Positions 23,434-36,147 are shown, numbered from the stretch's first letter. The stretch: 64,000 bases of DNA from Diphasiastrum complanatum (GCA_029204225.1 CM055103.1:20896709-20960708), one strand, 5' to 3'. Made by a program: numbers and translations. The notes: generated by a model not told the origin, from the letters alone.

Positions 23434-26345
23434 CAGGTTGAGCTTCTTTGTGCACCATAGATTGAAGTGTGTTTCTTTTGAAGGGTTAGGATTTCAATCA
23501 TCCCTTTCTTGAAGCAGCCAATAGAAACCAAGGGGCAAAGGCCTTCCCAAAGATAAAAAGCCACCTCTTGTATTCATATTACATGCTAATTGAGGAGACT
23601 CTGATTGGACCATTTTGGTGCACCTCACTCCATAATTGGTCCATATTAGCAAATGAGATCAAGAGGTGCTATGTCACTAATCCTCTAGCATCAAGCCAAG
23701 TGTAAGCAATCTATACTATCATGATCTAATCCAAGTCTAAATTTGGCCTAATCACTAATTACAAGTGTACAAGGAGTGGGTTTTATAGAGGACCCCCAAA
23801 CCTCAAGATTAAGGCCTATTGACTAATCAAAATTATCATAAATGAACCAAAGTGACTATGACTACTCTCCACACATGGGAAGATTCTCCACACACGTGAG
23901 ATTTCACTATGTACATGAAATTGCAAAATGATCAAGCTAGAATTTATCAAAATCTTCCTAGAGTTCATATGTTTGAAAATATAGTACTAATAAAATATGA
24001 TAATTTCTAATGTGTATCTTGAATATCATGAATATCATAATTTGATTTGAAGCCATCTAATTCAAAAATTTGTATATAAACATAACACCATGTCCATCAA
24101 GTTTCACTTTAAAGTTGTAAAAAGATATATGTGACCATTCAAAGTTACCTATGTCAATTGTTAGATATAATTGTTGAGATAAGGTTTTTTATTAGCTCTA
24201 TGGACAATAACTAGAAAGAAAGTTGCAGACTCTTTCTTATCAAATTTATAAGTAATTTACTTATGGTTTATCAACTACATAGAAGTTCAATGCACACTTT
24301 TGTAATTTTATGCACAAAAAGTGCTCATGTTACAACTCTAATGTCAAACACCAATGAACCAATTTAAATAGAGCTTAGTAATCACTCATGAAGTTATTTT
24401 CAAAGTGTTCAAGTGAAACTAAATAATTTGACTCAATGCTTGTGAACGTGTGCTTGGAGTGAAAGTGAAAAAGACCAAAATTTGGTGGTTCAAACTTGGA
24501 CAAAAAACAACACCAAAAAGAAACGATCATGAGCATGCTACTTCAAAAAAGAAATTTATAGCATACAAATAGCATTTTTTTCATTAAAAAGCTAAAGCTT
24601 TCGCATTCACACATTTTTACACATTGAGCAAGTACACCAAAAGAGGGGGAAATTCAAGTTTTGCATTCAACAAAAAGAGTGAGTGATAGGAAATACAATG
24701 AGTATAAAGAGGCCAAGCATATGTGGCTTTATTGTATTGGTTAATTATAAGGCCTTTTTTGTTCAAAGTTGCATTTGTTTTTCTTTTTATGAAGTGCTTT
24801 GCTTTATGAGAGTGGATGATATGATTGCCTACAATATGCACAATTGACTATGAATGCTCTACACCATGATACATTTTTGAAAATAAATTTCTATTTGGTG
24901 TTTGACTTATTTCTTAGGTGCATAAAATGTATGCATTTCTATTAAAAAAAAATTATGTAGGACTTTTTTTCAATGACATGTGAATGTCCTTTCACTTGTA
25001 GTTCTAGTATCAATTTATGTCATATGATGATTGATGAAGATATACATCTCTTATTATGACTGTTTTTAAACGAGAAATAATTCTCAAACTCAAGTTTTTT
25101 GTGTGTAAAATTATTATGAAAATCCAATATGATGATCATTTTGCCTATCATTAAATAAATTTTTTCAACCAATTTTTATCTTGAATGAGACCACATACAT
25201 GCTAAGGTCTTATAAGCTTATGTTTGTGAACCGATAGATGTGAAACATATCAATTTCCTTTTTCTAAATGTAAAGTAGTTTTCCTGTTGAACTTCTAGAT
25301 GTGATATGAGACCTAAGATGTTACTAACATAATAGAAATTGTGTCTTGTGTCTTGAAAAACATTTTAACTAGCTATAAAAATATTTTTTCACAATTGATA
25401 TACTAAATATAGATTTTTTTTTTTTAATCTTTTGCTTTTATTTTGCCTTAAATGAACATATTATACATAAGTTAGATATGTACATGACATATGTCTTTAC
25501 AAACTTTTATATAGTTATAGTGCTTGTTTTTCACATATTATCCATGGATTACTTGTAAAAAGTGATTGTATTATTTGGATACTCTAGCAATCATTTTGAC
25601 TTGTTGTAATATTGAAAGTGTTGGGCAAAGTATTCACCAATGCAAGGGTATCTCTCATACCGTATGGGTGCTCTAATATTTTTGTGGGTACTAATGTAGC
25701 TCTAGCAATAGAACGTATGTCATTTTAAGATGGCTATATTGGCCATTCTAAGATATGTACATGTGTGTATCTCATGGCTTTGAAAAAAATAATATAATAG
25801 AATGTACCATAGCATTTGTACTATGGATAGTTAAATGGACTTAGTCAAATCAACCTAATGTATATATTGATTTTAATTGATTATGTTTACTAGTCCACTC
25901 AATATACATATCTATAGATCTATAATGCGTTGTGTTTTAATTTGAGCAAGTCTTTTGATGATTGTTATTTTTTATTTATTAGCAATGATCTTTACTTTGT
26001 AGTTGAAATAAAAGTCCATGGAATCTAATATATTTTTAAAAATAAAAGTTATTTATTGTGCTACAAAATTCAACATCAAAGCACCTTCTTTTTTCAAGAG
26101 TCTTTAATGATTTTTTTGAATTTAGCCCACATGTCTTCTCTAATGAAAACATATTTTTCTTTTTTTTGAGATATAAAAAAAGTACAAAATAAACATATAT
26201 TTTAAGCTAATTCAATCATTCACTCAATACAACAACAACAATAACAACATGTAGTGTATGTTAAAATTATTCACTTTTGCCATACTTTTCACCAAGTTTG
26301 ATTTTATTTGTTCAGTTTGACAAAATATTCCTACATTAGATAATG
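23434..26345. other. gene-free AT-rich interval
   Basis: No copia protein motif and no frame longer than about 75 codons. Long A and T runs are common (for example around 24945, 25415, 26155). A CAACAACAACAATAACAAC run lies at 26229-26249. Nothing here supports a host gene. Confidence 0.6.
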
Positions 26346-26430
26346 CTTCTTGGTTTCCAAGGGGAGGCTCGAACCTAAGACCAAAGAAACTTTGGATGTC
26401 AAGCTAACCAACTAAGCCAACCCCGTTGGT
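26346..26430 (-). mobile_element. tRNA-like retroposon (SINE head), 85 bp with 14-bp TSD
   Basis: Read on the minus strand: GGGGTTGGCTTAGTTGGTTAGC (about 26425-26404) gives a pol III box A and a D-arm (GCT...AGC), and GGTTCGAGCCTCCCC (about 26372-26358) gives box B and a T-arm. The acceptor and anticodon stems pair poorly, so it is not a working tRNA. The block is flanked by a perfect 14-bp direct repeat TACATTAGATAATG at 26332-26345 and 26431-26444, the signature of target-primed retroposition. The 3' end reads CTTGGAAACCAAGAAG, which can fold as a small hairpin. A TTG-rich tail lies about 100 bp further on (26229-26249 reversed), as in some plant SINEs, but it is outside the duplication. 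Confidence 0.75.
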
Positions 26431-26444
26431 TACATTAGATAATG

Positions 26445-27529
26445 ACAAAAGATATAGATTTTAGATTTTAAAAAAAAGAAAACTATAACATACATGATAA
26501 TATGGTGCACTCTACATATACATCTTTTGTTTTGGAACACATTTATTTATCTTTAAAATGAGCATATCTTAGGTTGTAAGTATACTCCAATCAATAGTTT
26601 ATTATTTAAGATGTACACTATATTATAGGATACTAACTTTAAATAGAAAGATTTGCCAAAGAAAAAAAAAAGGATTCTCATGAATATCTTTTTCTAAGAT
26701 ACTAATGTTATTTACAAGAGTACATAATTACCAAAATAAAAACTCTTAATTAGTTATCTATGAGTTCAATTTTTAGAAAGTCTATTGATATATCTTACTA
26801 AAAAAATTTATCTAGAAGAAAAAAAATTGGACCAGTCAACCAAATATTCATTGATGTTTAAAAAAAAAAAACTAATCTAGACAACATCATTTTATTTATT
26901 TTGCCTAGAGACTATGATAAGTGAACGAATGTACAACAAATTTGGTGTAGAACTATAGTAGTTTTAACAAAAAGTTTTTCTTAGTGCAGAATACTACTCC
27001 TACTTGCTTAGAAATTTATCCGCATGATGAGAATCTACTTTATAAATACAATGTTCGATTTATTATATCATATTTTATTCAACAATAATGAAAACAAGCC
27101 TGAAAAAAAATCAGTGTAACATTTTGATTCAATTTTTTAAGGTTCTCAATTCTAAATGATTATTTTTCTACTCAAGCCTAATTGTTATGTATTGAGATTC
27201 TTGAATGCCATATATTTGCATTTTTTACTTTGTAACTCTCAATCAAAAAATGAGAATGATGATTTGAATTTACGTATTGTCTAGTTATGACCAAGGTATT
27301 AAGATATGAAAATCTCATTTTTTTTTATTGATATTCGTTTAAAGCATAATAAACGCGAAATCTTTTGAAATGGGTCAAAATCTTAAGACTAAGAAAAAGT
27401 TTTTTGAATTTTTGAATTTTTGCCAAAAACATATTTTTTCATAAAGTAAAATTTTTGTCCAATGTTCTTCACATTCCAAATCTTACCAAAAATCTATTTT
27501 CAATACGCAAAATCATTGATTCTGGTGAT
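26445..27529. other. gene-free AT-rich interval
   Basis: No frame or motif recognised; frequent poly-A and poly-T runs. Weak protease-like coding may begin near 27510 and belongs to the next feature. Confidence 0.55.
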
Positions 27530-28534
27530 AGAGTTGAATTCGATACAGAGGGCTGTACTATTCTTGGCATATTTAGGAAAGTTTTAGCTTTCGGTAGGAG
27601 ATGTGCTATCTTTACAAGCTAAGCCATTGTTATTCTACAAACAATCAAGCTCTTCATATTTCGACTTCTATATCGACTGATATGTTATGGCATTTCAGAC
27701 TAGACCATTTAAACTTGAAAAATATTTAACAAATGTCAAATCTGAATTTAGTGCAAGATCTACCATCTATTAGCAAATCAACTTCTCTTTGTGAAAGTTG
27801 TATTGTCAACGAACAAGCCAAAAGTCCATTCAATTTTGATTCAGTCCATTCATCTAAAGGTTTGCTAGATCTTGTACATAGTGACATTTGTGGCCCTATG
27901 CAGACTGTTTCCACAAGGGGGAGCCATTTACTTTCTAACTTTCACTGATGATTTTTCTCGAAGAACTGTTACCTACTTTATGAAGAACAAATCTGAAGTA
28001 TTTAAATTCTTCAAACATTTCAAGGCATCTGCTGAAAATTAGACACAAAGGAAAATCAAGACTCTACGCACTGATGGAGGGGGAGAATTTATCTCCACCG
28101 AAGAAGGAGTTCTACAAGGGGAATGGAATACACCAACAATTTATAACTAGCTATTCACCTCAGTCCATTGGTATAGCTAAAAGAAAAAATTGGACACTAA
28201 TCAAAAGTGCCAAGAGCATGATGGCCCATGTCTCTCTTCCAAAGAAATTCCAGGTAGAAGCTATCACGACTACTGTCTATCTACAAAATCGATCCATACA
28301 AAAGCTCTAAATGGCAAAACACCTTATGGGGTATAAACAAGATCGAAACCCTTACTCAAGCACATTCGAGTTTTTGGATGCATTGCTTACACTCAGATCC
28401 TTGCTGATTTAAGGAAGAAGCTAGACAATATTAACAGGAAAATCAAATTCTGTTGGCTATTCTCCAAATCATAAGGCTTATAAACTCTACAATCCGAACA
28501 CACAAAAGTCATTCACAAGTAGAAACATCATTTT
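27530..28534 (+). pseudogene. copia protease-end / integrase relic (family Y)
   Basis: Order: protease-distal RVEFDTEGCTIL, GAG-pre-integrase MLWHFRLDHLNLKN and LCESCIVNEQAKSPF (HHCC-like finger), integrase D1 in [10 protein letters not shown] (about 27880), [11 protein letters not shown]2 in LRTDGGGEF (about 28065), then a frameshift. IAKRKNWT (about 28175) replaces the VAERKN block, so the catalytic Glu is Lys. The tail HIRVFGCIAY and LRKKLD follows. Stops and shifts are many. The nearest relative is the minus-strand copy at 45690-46319. The copy ends where an X-type LTR begins. Confidence 0.88.
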
Positions 28535-29066
28535 CGTGGCACCCACGATCTTCTACAAATGGCACAGCCACTTTTGTACCTTTTCCATCTACACACCTGT
28601 AAAATTTGTGTATATAGTATTCACAGATAGAGAATGAAGGAAATGATTTGTAACATGTGAGATAGACATTGTAGATGATTTCATGCATCGATTCTTTCTT
28701 TTAGACATGTTGTTGGTAGGTTCATAACCTTCACAGATTGTGATTAGCTTTGTGAAGCACGCGGTTACGTCCGCTATTGTTTTGTGCTCACATGCATTAT
28801 TGAATTGTATAATTCGTTATACTTAATTTGATTACAGCTCTGTTTGGTTCTGCGTTCAAATTTGTATTAATACTGCAAAGCATTTTATGTTCTATCTGAC
28901 TATCTAATTGATTTGTCTGGTTGTCTGCTCATGGCTTCTACTACTACCACACATTAAAAGCTCTAAAATTATTATGTTTTTGTGTTCGCTTACTAAGTCA
29001 CCAGTAGTGCACGCACCAAGATAATTGAAGGAGACTGATATAGCCTTCCCTACCATTTTTCCGACA
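28535..29066 (+). repeat. 5'-truncated LTR (X-type)
   Basis: The 3' part of an LTR ending ...CCGACA directly before a perfect primer-binding site. It is similar in reverse complement to about 44880-45240 (CATCTACACACCT, GTTCATAACCTTCACAGATTG, GCTTTGTGAAGCAC). The U3 start is lost at the junction with the integrase relic. Confidence 0.8.
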
Positions 29067-29079
29067 TGGTATCAGAGCC
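29067..29079 (+). other. primer-binding site
   Basis: TGGTATCAGAGCC abuts the LTR end. The leader 29080-29966 is non-coding; it contains a CGAA-rich stretch (about 29340-29470; CACGAAGCGAAGTGAAAC) like those at 18130 and 61790. Confidence 0.9.
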
Positions 29080-29966
29080 ATAGGTTGCTATTCTCTGATT
29101 ATTTAGAGCTTTAATATCAGAAACTATCTGATTTCTCAAGTGGTTTCATTTTAGAGCTATTTCTATAGCCTGATTAGCTTCCACAGAAACAAGACTCTAC
29201 TAACTAATAGAGTGATTGTCTTCTTGTTCTATAATTTAGCACCATATTTTCATACTTAAGTCACTGATAGTTATTACTATCACCTAGACTAATCTTCCAC
29301 GTGAACAATTCACAAAAGTCAAAGTACCTCAAAAACCCTAAGACACGAAGCGAAGTGAAACTCGAAGGTCGAATGATTCGCGAAAGTCAAACATGCCTCC
29401 AGGACCAAAAAGACATGACACAACACGAAACAAAAAGAAACGAAAGAAAATCTTTCGCGCTGCCAACTGACAGCTCAACGGGCGTGGAGTCTTAAACTTC
29501 ACGCTCAACTGAAACAGTTAGCAATAATGGAGAGTAACTGCTTAGTTGATTAGCGTTAACTACTCTTGTAATTCTCTATTTAGCTATCTTGTAAACTCCA
29601 CACAGTGGAGATATAAACTTTTTTTTGGATCAAAAAAATACACAGAGAGTATGTGTGAGTAGAGCAGAAAAAAGAAAAGACTAGAAACAAAATAGCTATG
29701 CATGAAAGTCTGCCAATGAGTACAACACAACAAAAGAGCAGAGCGTCAGGCCGCCAATGAACGAGACGCTGATCATCTCACTTTAAAAATCAAACTGATG
29801 ATACAATTGCTCTATCTTGTGCATCTCCTTGCCTTCCACTATCTTGATTGCTAGAATGATATCTATTCTGTGATTTGTAGTCACGTATCTAGGATCCCGC
29901 AAGCTTTCGCCTAAGAAAATTCAAAAGAAACAAATCCGTTCATGATACACTAAACCCATTCGTGAC

Positions 29967-30101
29967 AACGATGCAGCAAGAACTTGCATTTGGCTGATCA
30001 TCCTCAACATTTCGGATATTCAGATCGGCCATGTGTTTGAAGCTCAAACATCCAAGGAAGTCTAGGACATCTTGAGCACATTATACGAAGTGCGAGGTAT
30101 A
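29967..30101 (+). pseudogene. copia gag, part 1 (family Y, split by element T)
   Basis: DAARTCIWLIILNISDIQIG and SKEV*DILSTLYEVRG form the classic UBN2 sequence between helices of a copia capsid. A TAG replaces the Trp codon of 'SKEVWDIL'. The frame is cut at 30101 by element T and resumes with SKLHLRKKI at about 40021. Upstream gag sequence is too degraded to fix a start. Confidence 0.85.
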
Positions 30102-30915
30102 TGTGAAAAATGGAAAAAATAAGCTTGGTAGAGGCCACAAATCTTGTATATAGATAAACACACATGTGTGAAACTAGTGTACTTGTCATGTACCATAATC
30201 ATATATGTTGTACATATGATTTAATTCAAGTTCTAGTGGCTAAAATGGCCAAGAACTAGTTTTCCAGACATATGACACATGGCATCAATCTATTGATCAC
30301 ATGAGCCACTTCCTTTGGTTAGGTGTCATATCCCATGTGTAGAGGACAACTCACATGTGTGGAATAAGCTGAAGTAGTCGAATTTCGACTTCTAGAAGAT
30401 TTCCAAGTAGATCTCCATATAGAAGAAAAATGGACCAAAACTGCTCAAAATAAAAGATTTTGTCCAAGTGTCAGTTTTGCATGATGAATCATCATATGAC
30501 AAAGCACCTTCACACATGTGGGATCAAAGGGATGATCAGTACCATGAGCTCCCACTTATTGTATATATAGAGCCACATTTGGCCATAATCAGTGTGAGAC
30601 ACCAATCTTGGTTTTGGAAGCAATTTTGAGTGATTCTCTCCATTTGTCTACATTTGGTTTGATTGTTTTGAGTTTCTATCAATGTGTACTTGATTTTCAG
30701 GTTGGAGTCCGTACTCATACAGTGTTTCACATGTGTGAAACCAGAAATTATGCCTACCTTCAATTAATGATTGTTCTTGTTAGGATTTTGTGTCTAGAAT
30801 TGATCTGGATTGATCTTAATCTCAAGTAGATTGATAGATCAAGTAATCTGACAACCAATCCCTCTTGAGGATCAGATTAGGATCCACTCTTGGTCCTTTT
30901 TGTACTTTTTGCACA
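30102..30915 (+). repeat. 5' LTR of T
   Basis: TGTGAAAAATGG to TTTGCACA, 814 bp. It holds a TATA box (GTATATATAGAGCC, about 30561), CACATGTG palindromes at about 30168, 30350 and 30512, and a TTTCACATGTGTGAAACC palindrome at about 30724. It is closely similar to 39184-40015 and 54869-55684; it lacks the segment GGAGCCTGTTCCCACG present in the other two. Confidence 0.92.
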
Positions 30916-30928
30916 TGGTATCAGAGCC
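30916..30928 (+). other. primer-binding site of T
   Basis: TGGTATCAGAGCC directly after the LTR. The leader (30929-32588, about 1.7 kb) is non-coding; its first 400 bp match the V leader 51359-51760, including AACACGGGTGAGGCC at 31090, the decayed counterpart of the CACACGTGTG palindrome of V. Confidence 0.92.
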
Positions 30929-32588
30929 TAGTACAACAGGTTTTGTTGAAATTGATAGGATTAATCCAAATCAAAGCCAAAATTAGCAGTTTTTTGGAAA
31001 CTAGTCAAATTTTGTGTAGCGAGTTGGATTTGATAGCTATCCTTAAAATTTCTAGTCCAGATCTTGTTGTGCGCTGTAGGAACCCTTTTAACACGGGTGA
31101 GGCCGTACATCTCCGGTTTTGATTGAGAAATTTCAAAAATTTGTAGAATTTGACTCACATACCCAATTTGAGTGATTTTTGGTGCAAAATCAAGTATTTT
31201 CTATAGTGAATTTAATTCTTTGATTAGTTCTTGGATTAGATCAGCCAAAAAATTAAAATTGAAGCTTGATATAGGTGCATTAATTGATCTTCTCTGATTT
31301 TTTGAGTGTATGTTGAAGTTAAGAGAGATTTTGTTAAAAATCATAGATTGAGTGATATGCAAGGTGAGAGGTTGAAATCCATTGTACCATCACTCTAGAT
31401 TTGTTCAAGAGTAATAGGGTCAAGTTTAGAAGCATTAATTTGCTAGAAAACATCTTTGGATCTGTCCTCCAAGTGAAACCTTTGAGAGTTTCTAGTGCAT
31501 ATAGAGCATCTATGCAAATCTTTTGTAGAATTTGACATAGATTGGCTTCGATTGAGAGTTCTAGAAAAGAGATTGAGATCCAAGTCACATTGTTCAACCC
31601 TACTCAATTTGTTTGAGTGATTGTAAGGTTTGAAAAGAGTCATTAAGGTGTCTATGACAAATGTGTAGAAAGAGATCCAATTTTATAAGAGTTCCTTCCT
31701 TTGTAGAGGGCAAGATCTAGAAGCTCATTATGTGTTGTTATTGGTGAAGAATTTGTCTTCTCCTATGTGATCAAATCTTTCTAAGTGGCATTAGCTCTTT
31801 GAAGCACAATATCTTAGCGAGAAAAATCACAACTTTTGATTTTGAATTTCATTCCAAGTCTTAAAAGGTAGAGTAATTGGTGGAATCCAATAGGAGTAAT
31901 TAAATTCAATTTGTTCAGCAAAAATTGACATAGTATGTATGAAACTCAAATTAGTTCTATTCAACTTTCTTTGTGAGAGTGTGAGGGTCAATTTGTGATC
32001 CCATTGGATGTCTAGAATGAGGAGTCGTCCATATTTGAGTATTCATGCATGGTTGAGATATTTGTGAATCTCTAGTTGTCTAAATTTTTAAGCTTTGTGA
32101 AAAATTGGTGGTATAGTTTGTTTTCAAATCAAATCAAATTCATTCTAAATCTCAAGAGTGAGATTATTTGGGTCAAGAGTGAGTCCAAAAGAAGTGATTA
32201 AGTTTGATTTTCATGTGTTTGAAACAAAACCCATCTTTTGTTCAAGAATCTCAAGTGTTGAGAGAACTAGTCAAGTGAAAAGGAAAATCTAGGTGTCAAA
32301 TCTTTTCATATCCATTTCAACTTTCAAAAAAAAGAGTCATTGGTATTTGATGAGTCCAATAAGAGATTGGATCTGATTTCTTTTGTGATTTGATTCAAAG
32401 ATTGTGTGCTTTTGTCTTAGTGATCAAAGCAAAGTTTCCAAGTGACTAATCATTAGTGTGAAGATTGATTCTTAGGTTTGTGAGCTAGATCTTTTGTAGA
32501 TCATTCTAGATTATTGAAGATGTTCAAATATAGTCTCTTGAAAGTCACAAATTACATTTGTAGAGTCATATCACAGGTTTTTATTCAC

Positions 32589-34152
32589 ATGGCATCAATA
32601 GGTGGCATCCTATTGAAGGAAAGAAAGGATCCTAAGTGCAACCTTTGTGGCAAGGGAGGATATATTTTCTCAAGATGCTACAAAAAGAAGACCAATCCAT
32701 CCAAGGAGAACCAAAGCAAGGGGGCCGAGGTGAAGGATGGAGCTTCAAGTTCGAAATGCAAATACAAGAAGGACAAGTCCAAGGAAAGATGTTTCCTTTG
32801 TGGAAAGGTGAATGAGGCTTGGAGTGTCACAAGGACTTGCAAGATTTGTCTTCAAGAGTCCATCACAACACATGTCAAATCTTTTGAAATTTTTCATTTG
32901 GAAGTGCATTGTTTGATTCAAGATGCAAAGATAGATGTCACTTTCATGAAAGTAACTTGGATTTATTTTATGTCCTTGGAAAGTATTTTGCTTGGAACTT
33001 TAGACAAGTTCAAACCTATTGTTATGATCCAAGAGAAATCAATCAAGAATAAGGAGCAGCAATCACAAAATGAAAATAGTTTCATTTATGCTATCATGTC
33101 AACTTATGAAGAACCATTTTGCTTTGAAGAGATGTTTGTAACTCAAAGGTGGATTAAGGCAATACTAGTTGAGTATGATGCCTTAAAAGATAGCAAAATA
33201 TTTTTTCCTTATAAGCTTACATTAGTTATCAAGTCAAGGAAATGGAAATATCTTCATAATGTAGGATCTTTTGGTTTCAATAAGATCATGAATGATGTGT
33301 TCATTCATAAAGATGAAAATTGTAAGTTTTCAATCTTAAAGGCAAGTTGTAAACTTCTTATGAGAATAAGTGAAGCATCCAAAATGGACATTTATATCCA
33401 TAAGTGGTTAGCCTTATTGAGATGGAGATACCTTTTGATTTCAATATTGGAAAAATCATGCCAAGTTGTGGTGATTTTTGGACTTATGTTTCTAGCATAA
33501 GTAATCTTGATAATCATAGGAAGTGCATATTGAATGGTCATACTTGTTGTGACCATTATGAGACATGGAGGTCTTGGATTTCCATAAAAAAGGAGCACCA
33601 TGAAGAGGATCTTAAGGAGTCATCTCAAGGTTCAAATGTGCCAAGGATTGAGGAGGAGAATCCTTCTCAAGATTCAAGTGTGCCAAGGATTGAGGAGGAG
33701 AGACCTTCTCAAATTGTGATTCCAAAAAGAAACTCAAGAAATATGGTTGAGTCCATGTGGCTCACATTTCAAGGGAAAGAGGAGCATTTTTCATGTGGTA
33801 TACATTACATACTTACTTCTCTTATGTCATTTAATAAATCAATTTGCTTTACTGAGATCATTGCATCTCAAAATTGGAGTAAAGCCATACTAGTTGAGTA
33901 TGAAGTCTCTCTTGAGAACATAGATGATGGTCTTAAAAGGTTGAAATTGATTTTAAATCAATTAGAAAGCAAATGGTTATTTCATCAAATGTATGCTCTT
34001 AAGTCATGTAAGAGCAAAAGTGATTTGTTCACTCATAGTTTGAAAATTTGTATTGAGGCAAATTGTAAACTCTTTATGAGAGTAAGTGAATCATCTTTTA
34101 AAGACACTTATCTCCATAATGAAGTATTTAGCCTCATTGGATCTGAGATTAC
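32589..34152 (+). CDS. T ORF: knuckle plus divergent integrase/RT-like modules, one frameshift
   Basis: ATG at 32589 opens MASIGGILL, the V gag start, and jumps straight to the nucleocapsid: CNLCGKGGYIFSRC (about 32639; the CCHC His is Tyr) and a second half-knuckle RCFLCGK. It is open to 33500, then continues in another frame from about 33404 to the nested element at 34152, so one small indel near 33400 splits it. Two similar modules occur: about 33069-33440 (TQRWIKAILVEYDALKDS ... CKLLMRISEAS) and about 33790-34150 (SQNWSKAILVEYEVSLEN ... CKLFMRVSESS). Each resembles the first part of copia RT. Between them lies a hinge with repeated VPRIEEE and IPKRNSRN. No YVDD or DDE residues are present. 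It could be a decayed pol or a retained structural protein; frame retention over about 500 codons favours the second. Confidence 0.55.
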
Positions 34153-34422
34153 TTAGAATTGAAGTAGAATCACTGTGCTACTGTACTGCGGGTCCTATCA
34201 GTTGATAGTGATCAGATGGCCTCGCCACGAGGCAAGTCGACAGGACACGTGTCCCGCCAATGGCAATTTGGGTCATGCATGGGTTGCCTGAGTGAACAAC
34301 TATATGTACAATGTAATTTCATTTTGAGAAATATAGTTGCTATGTGAGCTTGCTATGGAGAGTGTTTTCTGTCTGTGTTACTATGTAGCATGATCTGTGT
34401 TCCTGTGCAAAGCAAATTCTAA
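34153..34422 (+). repeat. 5' LTR of U
   Basis: 270 bp, TTAGAATT...AATTCTAA. It aligns without gaps to 38472-38741. Short LTRs with no obvious TATA box. Confidence 0.9.
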
Positions 34423-34424
34423 GT

Positions 34425-34437
34425 TGGTATCAGATCC
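34425..34437 (+). other. primer-binding site of U
   Basis: TGGTATCAGATCC, one substitution from the initiator-tRNA-Met site, two bases after the LTR. The leader to 35740 (about 1.3 kb) is non-coding. Confidence 0.88.
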
Positions 34438-35740
34438 GTACAGGGAGTGTACACAGTACAACATCGCCGTTGAAGAGAGCTTCGGGAGAATTGTCTTCTG
34501 AGAGTTCGGGGTTTACGGCGGGTTGAAGACGGAAGGAAAAACACTGGTGCAGAGAGTTTAGCACACAGAAGCTTGGTGAGCTTGAGACTGTGTGAGGATT
34601 CAGAGACAAGGGTTGTCGGCTGAATCAGAACCTCAGCAAACGGAATTTTGAAACTCCAAAGTAGGCTATTTGGTGTTTGCAGTCAGTGTGCATTCAATCG
34701 GACACCATTTGACAAACAGATTGAAGCATCAGAGTTCTAGCAGTAGGGCAACCTCAGAGCAAGAGGATAGGCCTGTCAGAACATCGTGAATTGGAAGCCA
34801 AGAACAGATTTGTGTGAAAAATCTTGGTCTGGAGTTTGGGAGCACAAAATCAGAGATTTCTCTCTATACTGATCTGTTTTGCAAGCTGTAAAAATCCAGA
34901 GGAGGGCGCCCTAGCAGTGCTAGTCTGATCAGAAGAGGCCTTGGACAGCCACGACTCAGAGAGAGAGAGAGATCATTGAGGAATCTTCAGGGCAGTCATA
35001 GCCATGTAGAGAGAGGGAAGCTGGCCGCGAGCAGGGAGGTTGCGACTCAGTTCGCACGTGGAACCAAGGAAATGGCATAGTGCTTTGAAGTGGATAGCGC
35101 TTACAAGACTCTCCATTAGTGCACAAGAGTGTTCAGATCTGTTGGATAGAGAAGCTACAAGATCAACGACTTAGTTTGTGCTACCCAGGAGGGATATCCA
35201 CAGTTGGATGAGAATCAACCATTGGATGGAGTCTGAAGGGTTGTTGAAGAGGGCCCTGAAGAAGTGAAGTGCATTTTGGCCTTCAATTTCATTAAAAATT
35301 AACATATTGAAATGGGAGTTGGGTCCCTTCACAAGTGAAGAGTGAAGTTTCTTCAAGGTGAAAAAACAGTTCAAAAACAAAGAAAATCCCTATTTTTGGG
35401 TCCTTTTCCCATTTTGACCCAAACGAAACGTTATAACCTCCAAACGAAGGGCACCCGGATTGTACCTGAAAGTACGATACAACAAAATAGAGTGATTGTA
35501 GTGGAGAAAGTGTTTGGAGTGCGCAAAAAGTGATTTCACTATTCCACTAGGCACGTAGTTGGGAGTTGACGACTGAGTGCATTTCGAAAGGCGACGCCGA
35601 TTTGGCTTTCAAATTGGTGGAAAAGCGGCGAGTGGCCTGGTAAGGGAAAAAGTGCAGGTCATTATTTTCAACTTCTGACATCATTGTTGGCCTCGGCATA
35701 CTATTTTTGGCCTACGGCAGAAGTTTCAAGCAGTTTTGTG

Positions 35741-35878
35741 ATGGCAAACATGGGAGAGTCCATTTTGAGTGAAAGTAGCAAATTGGACGGGATTTCCAAC
35801 TATGCAGTGTGGAAATTCAAAATGAAAAACATACTGATAGAGGAAGACGGGTGGATTTTTCTTTCTCTGACAAATTGA
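35741..35878 (+). pseudogene. U gag N-terminus (truncated)
   Basis: MANMGESILSESSKLDGISN followed by YAVWKFKMKNILIEEDGW is the standard copia gag opening. The frame stops at 35878 after about 45 residues. The rest of the capsid, knuckle and protease is missing; only 270 bp separate it from the pol frame. Confidence 0.85.
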
Positions 35879-36147
35879 AAAACCAATCTTGAGCTGCCGC
35901 TACTAGTGACATGGGGAACAACATCAACTTCTCTGCAGGTGTCCAATCGTCGTAGATTTCACAAGCTTGCTCGTAGATCTAGAGGAAGCAGATGGGATCT
36001 GATGATCCGTCGTATTTTGGTATCTCCATTCAAGGTGCCCTTTGGACTGCTTGCAAGGGAGCGACATGTACAGGTTGATCCATTGGATCCATTGGCACTG
36101 GTTCCGGTTCTGCCTCTTGTTGTGCAGTAAGGGAGCCCAATACTAAG

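Noticed and set aside
26346-26430. functional tRNA gene
   Set aside because: D and T arms are present but acceptor and anticodon stems do not pair; flanking 14-bp duplication shows retroposition.
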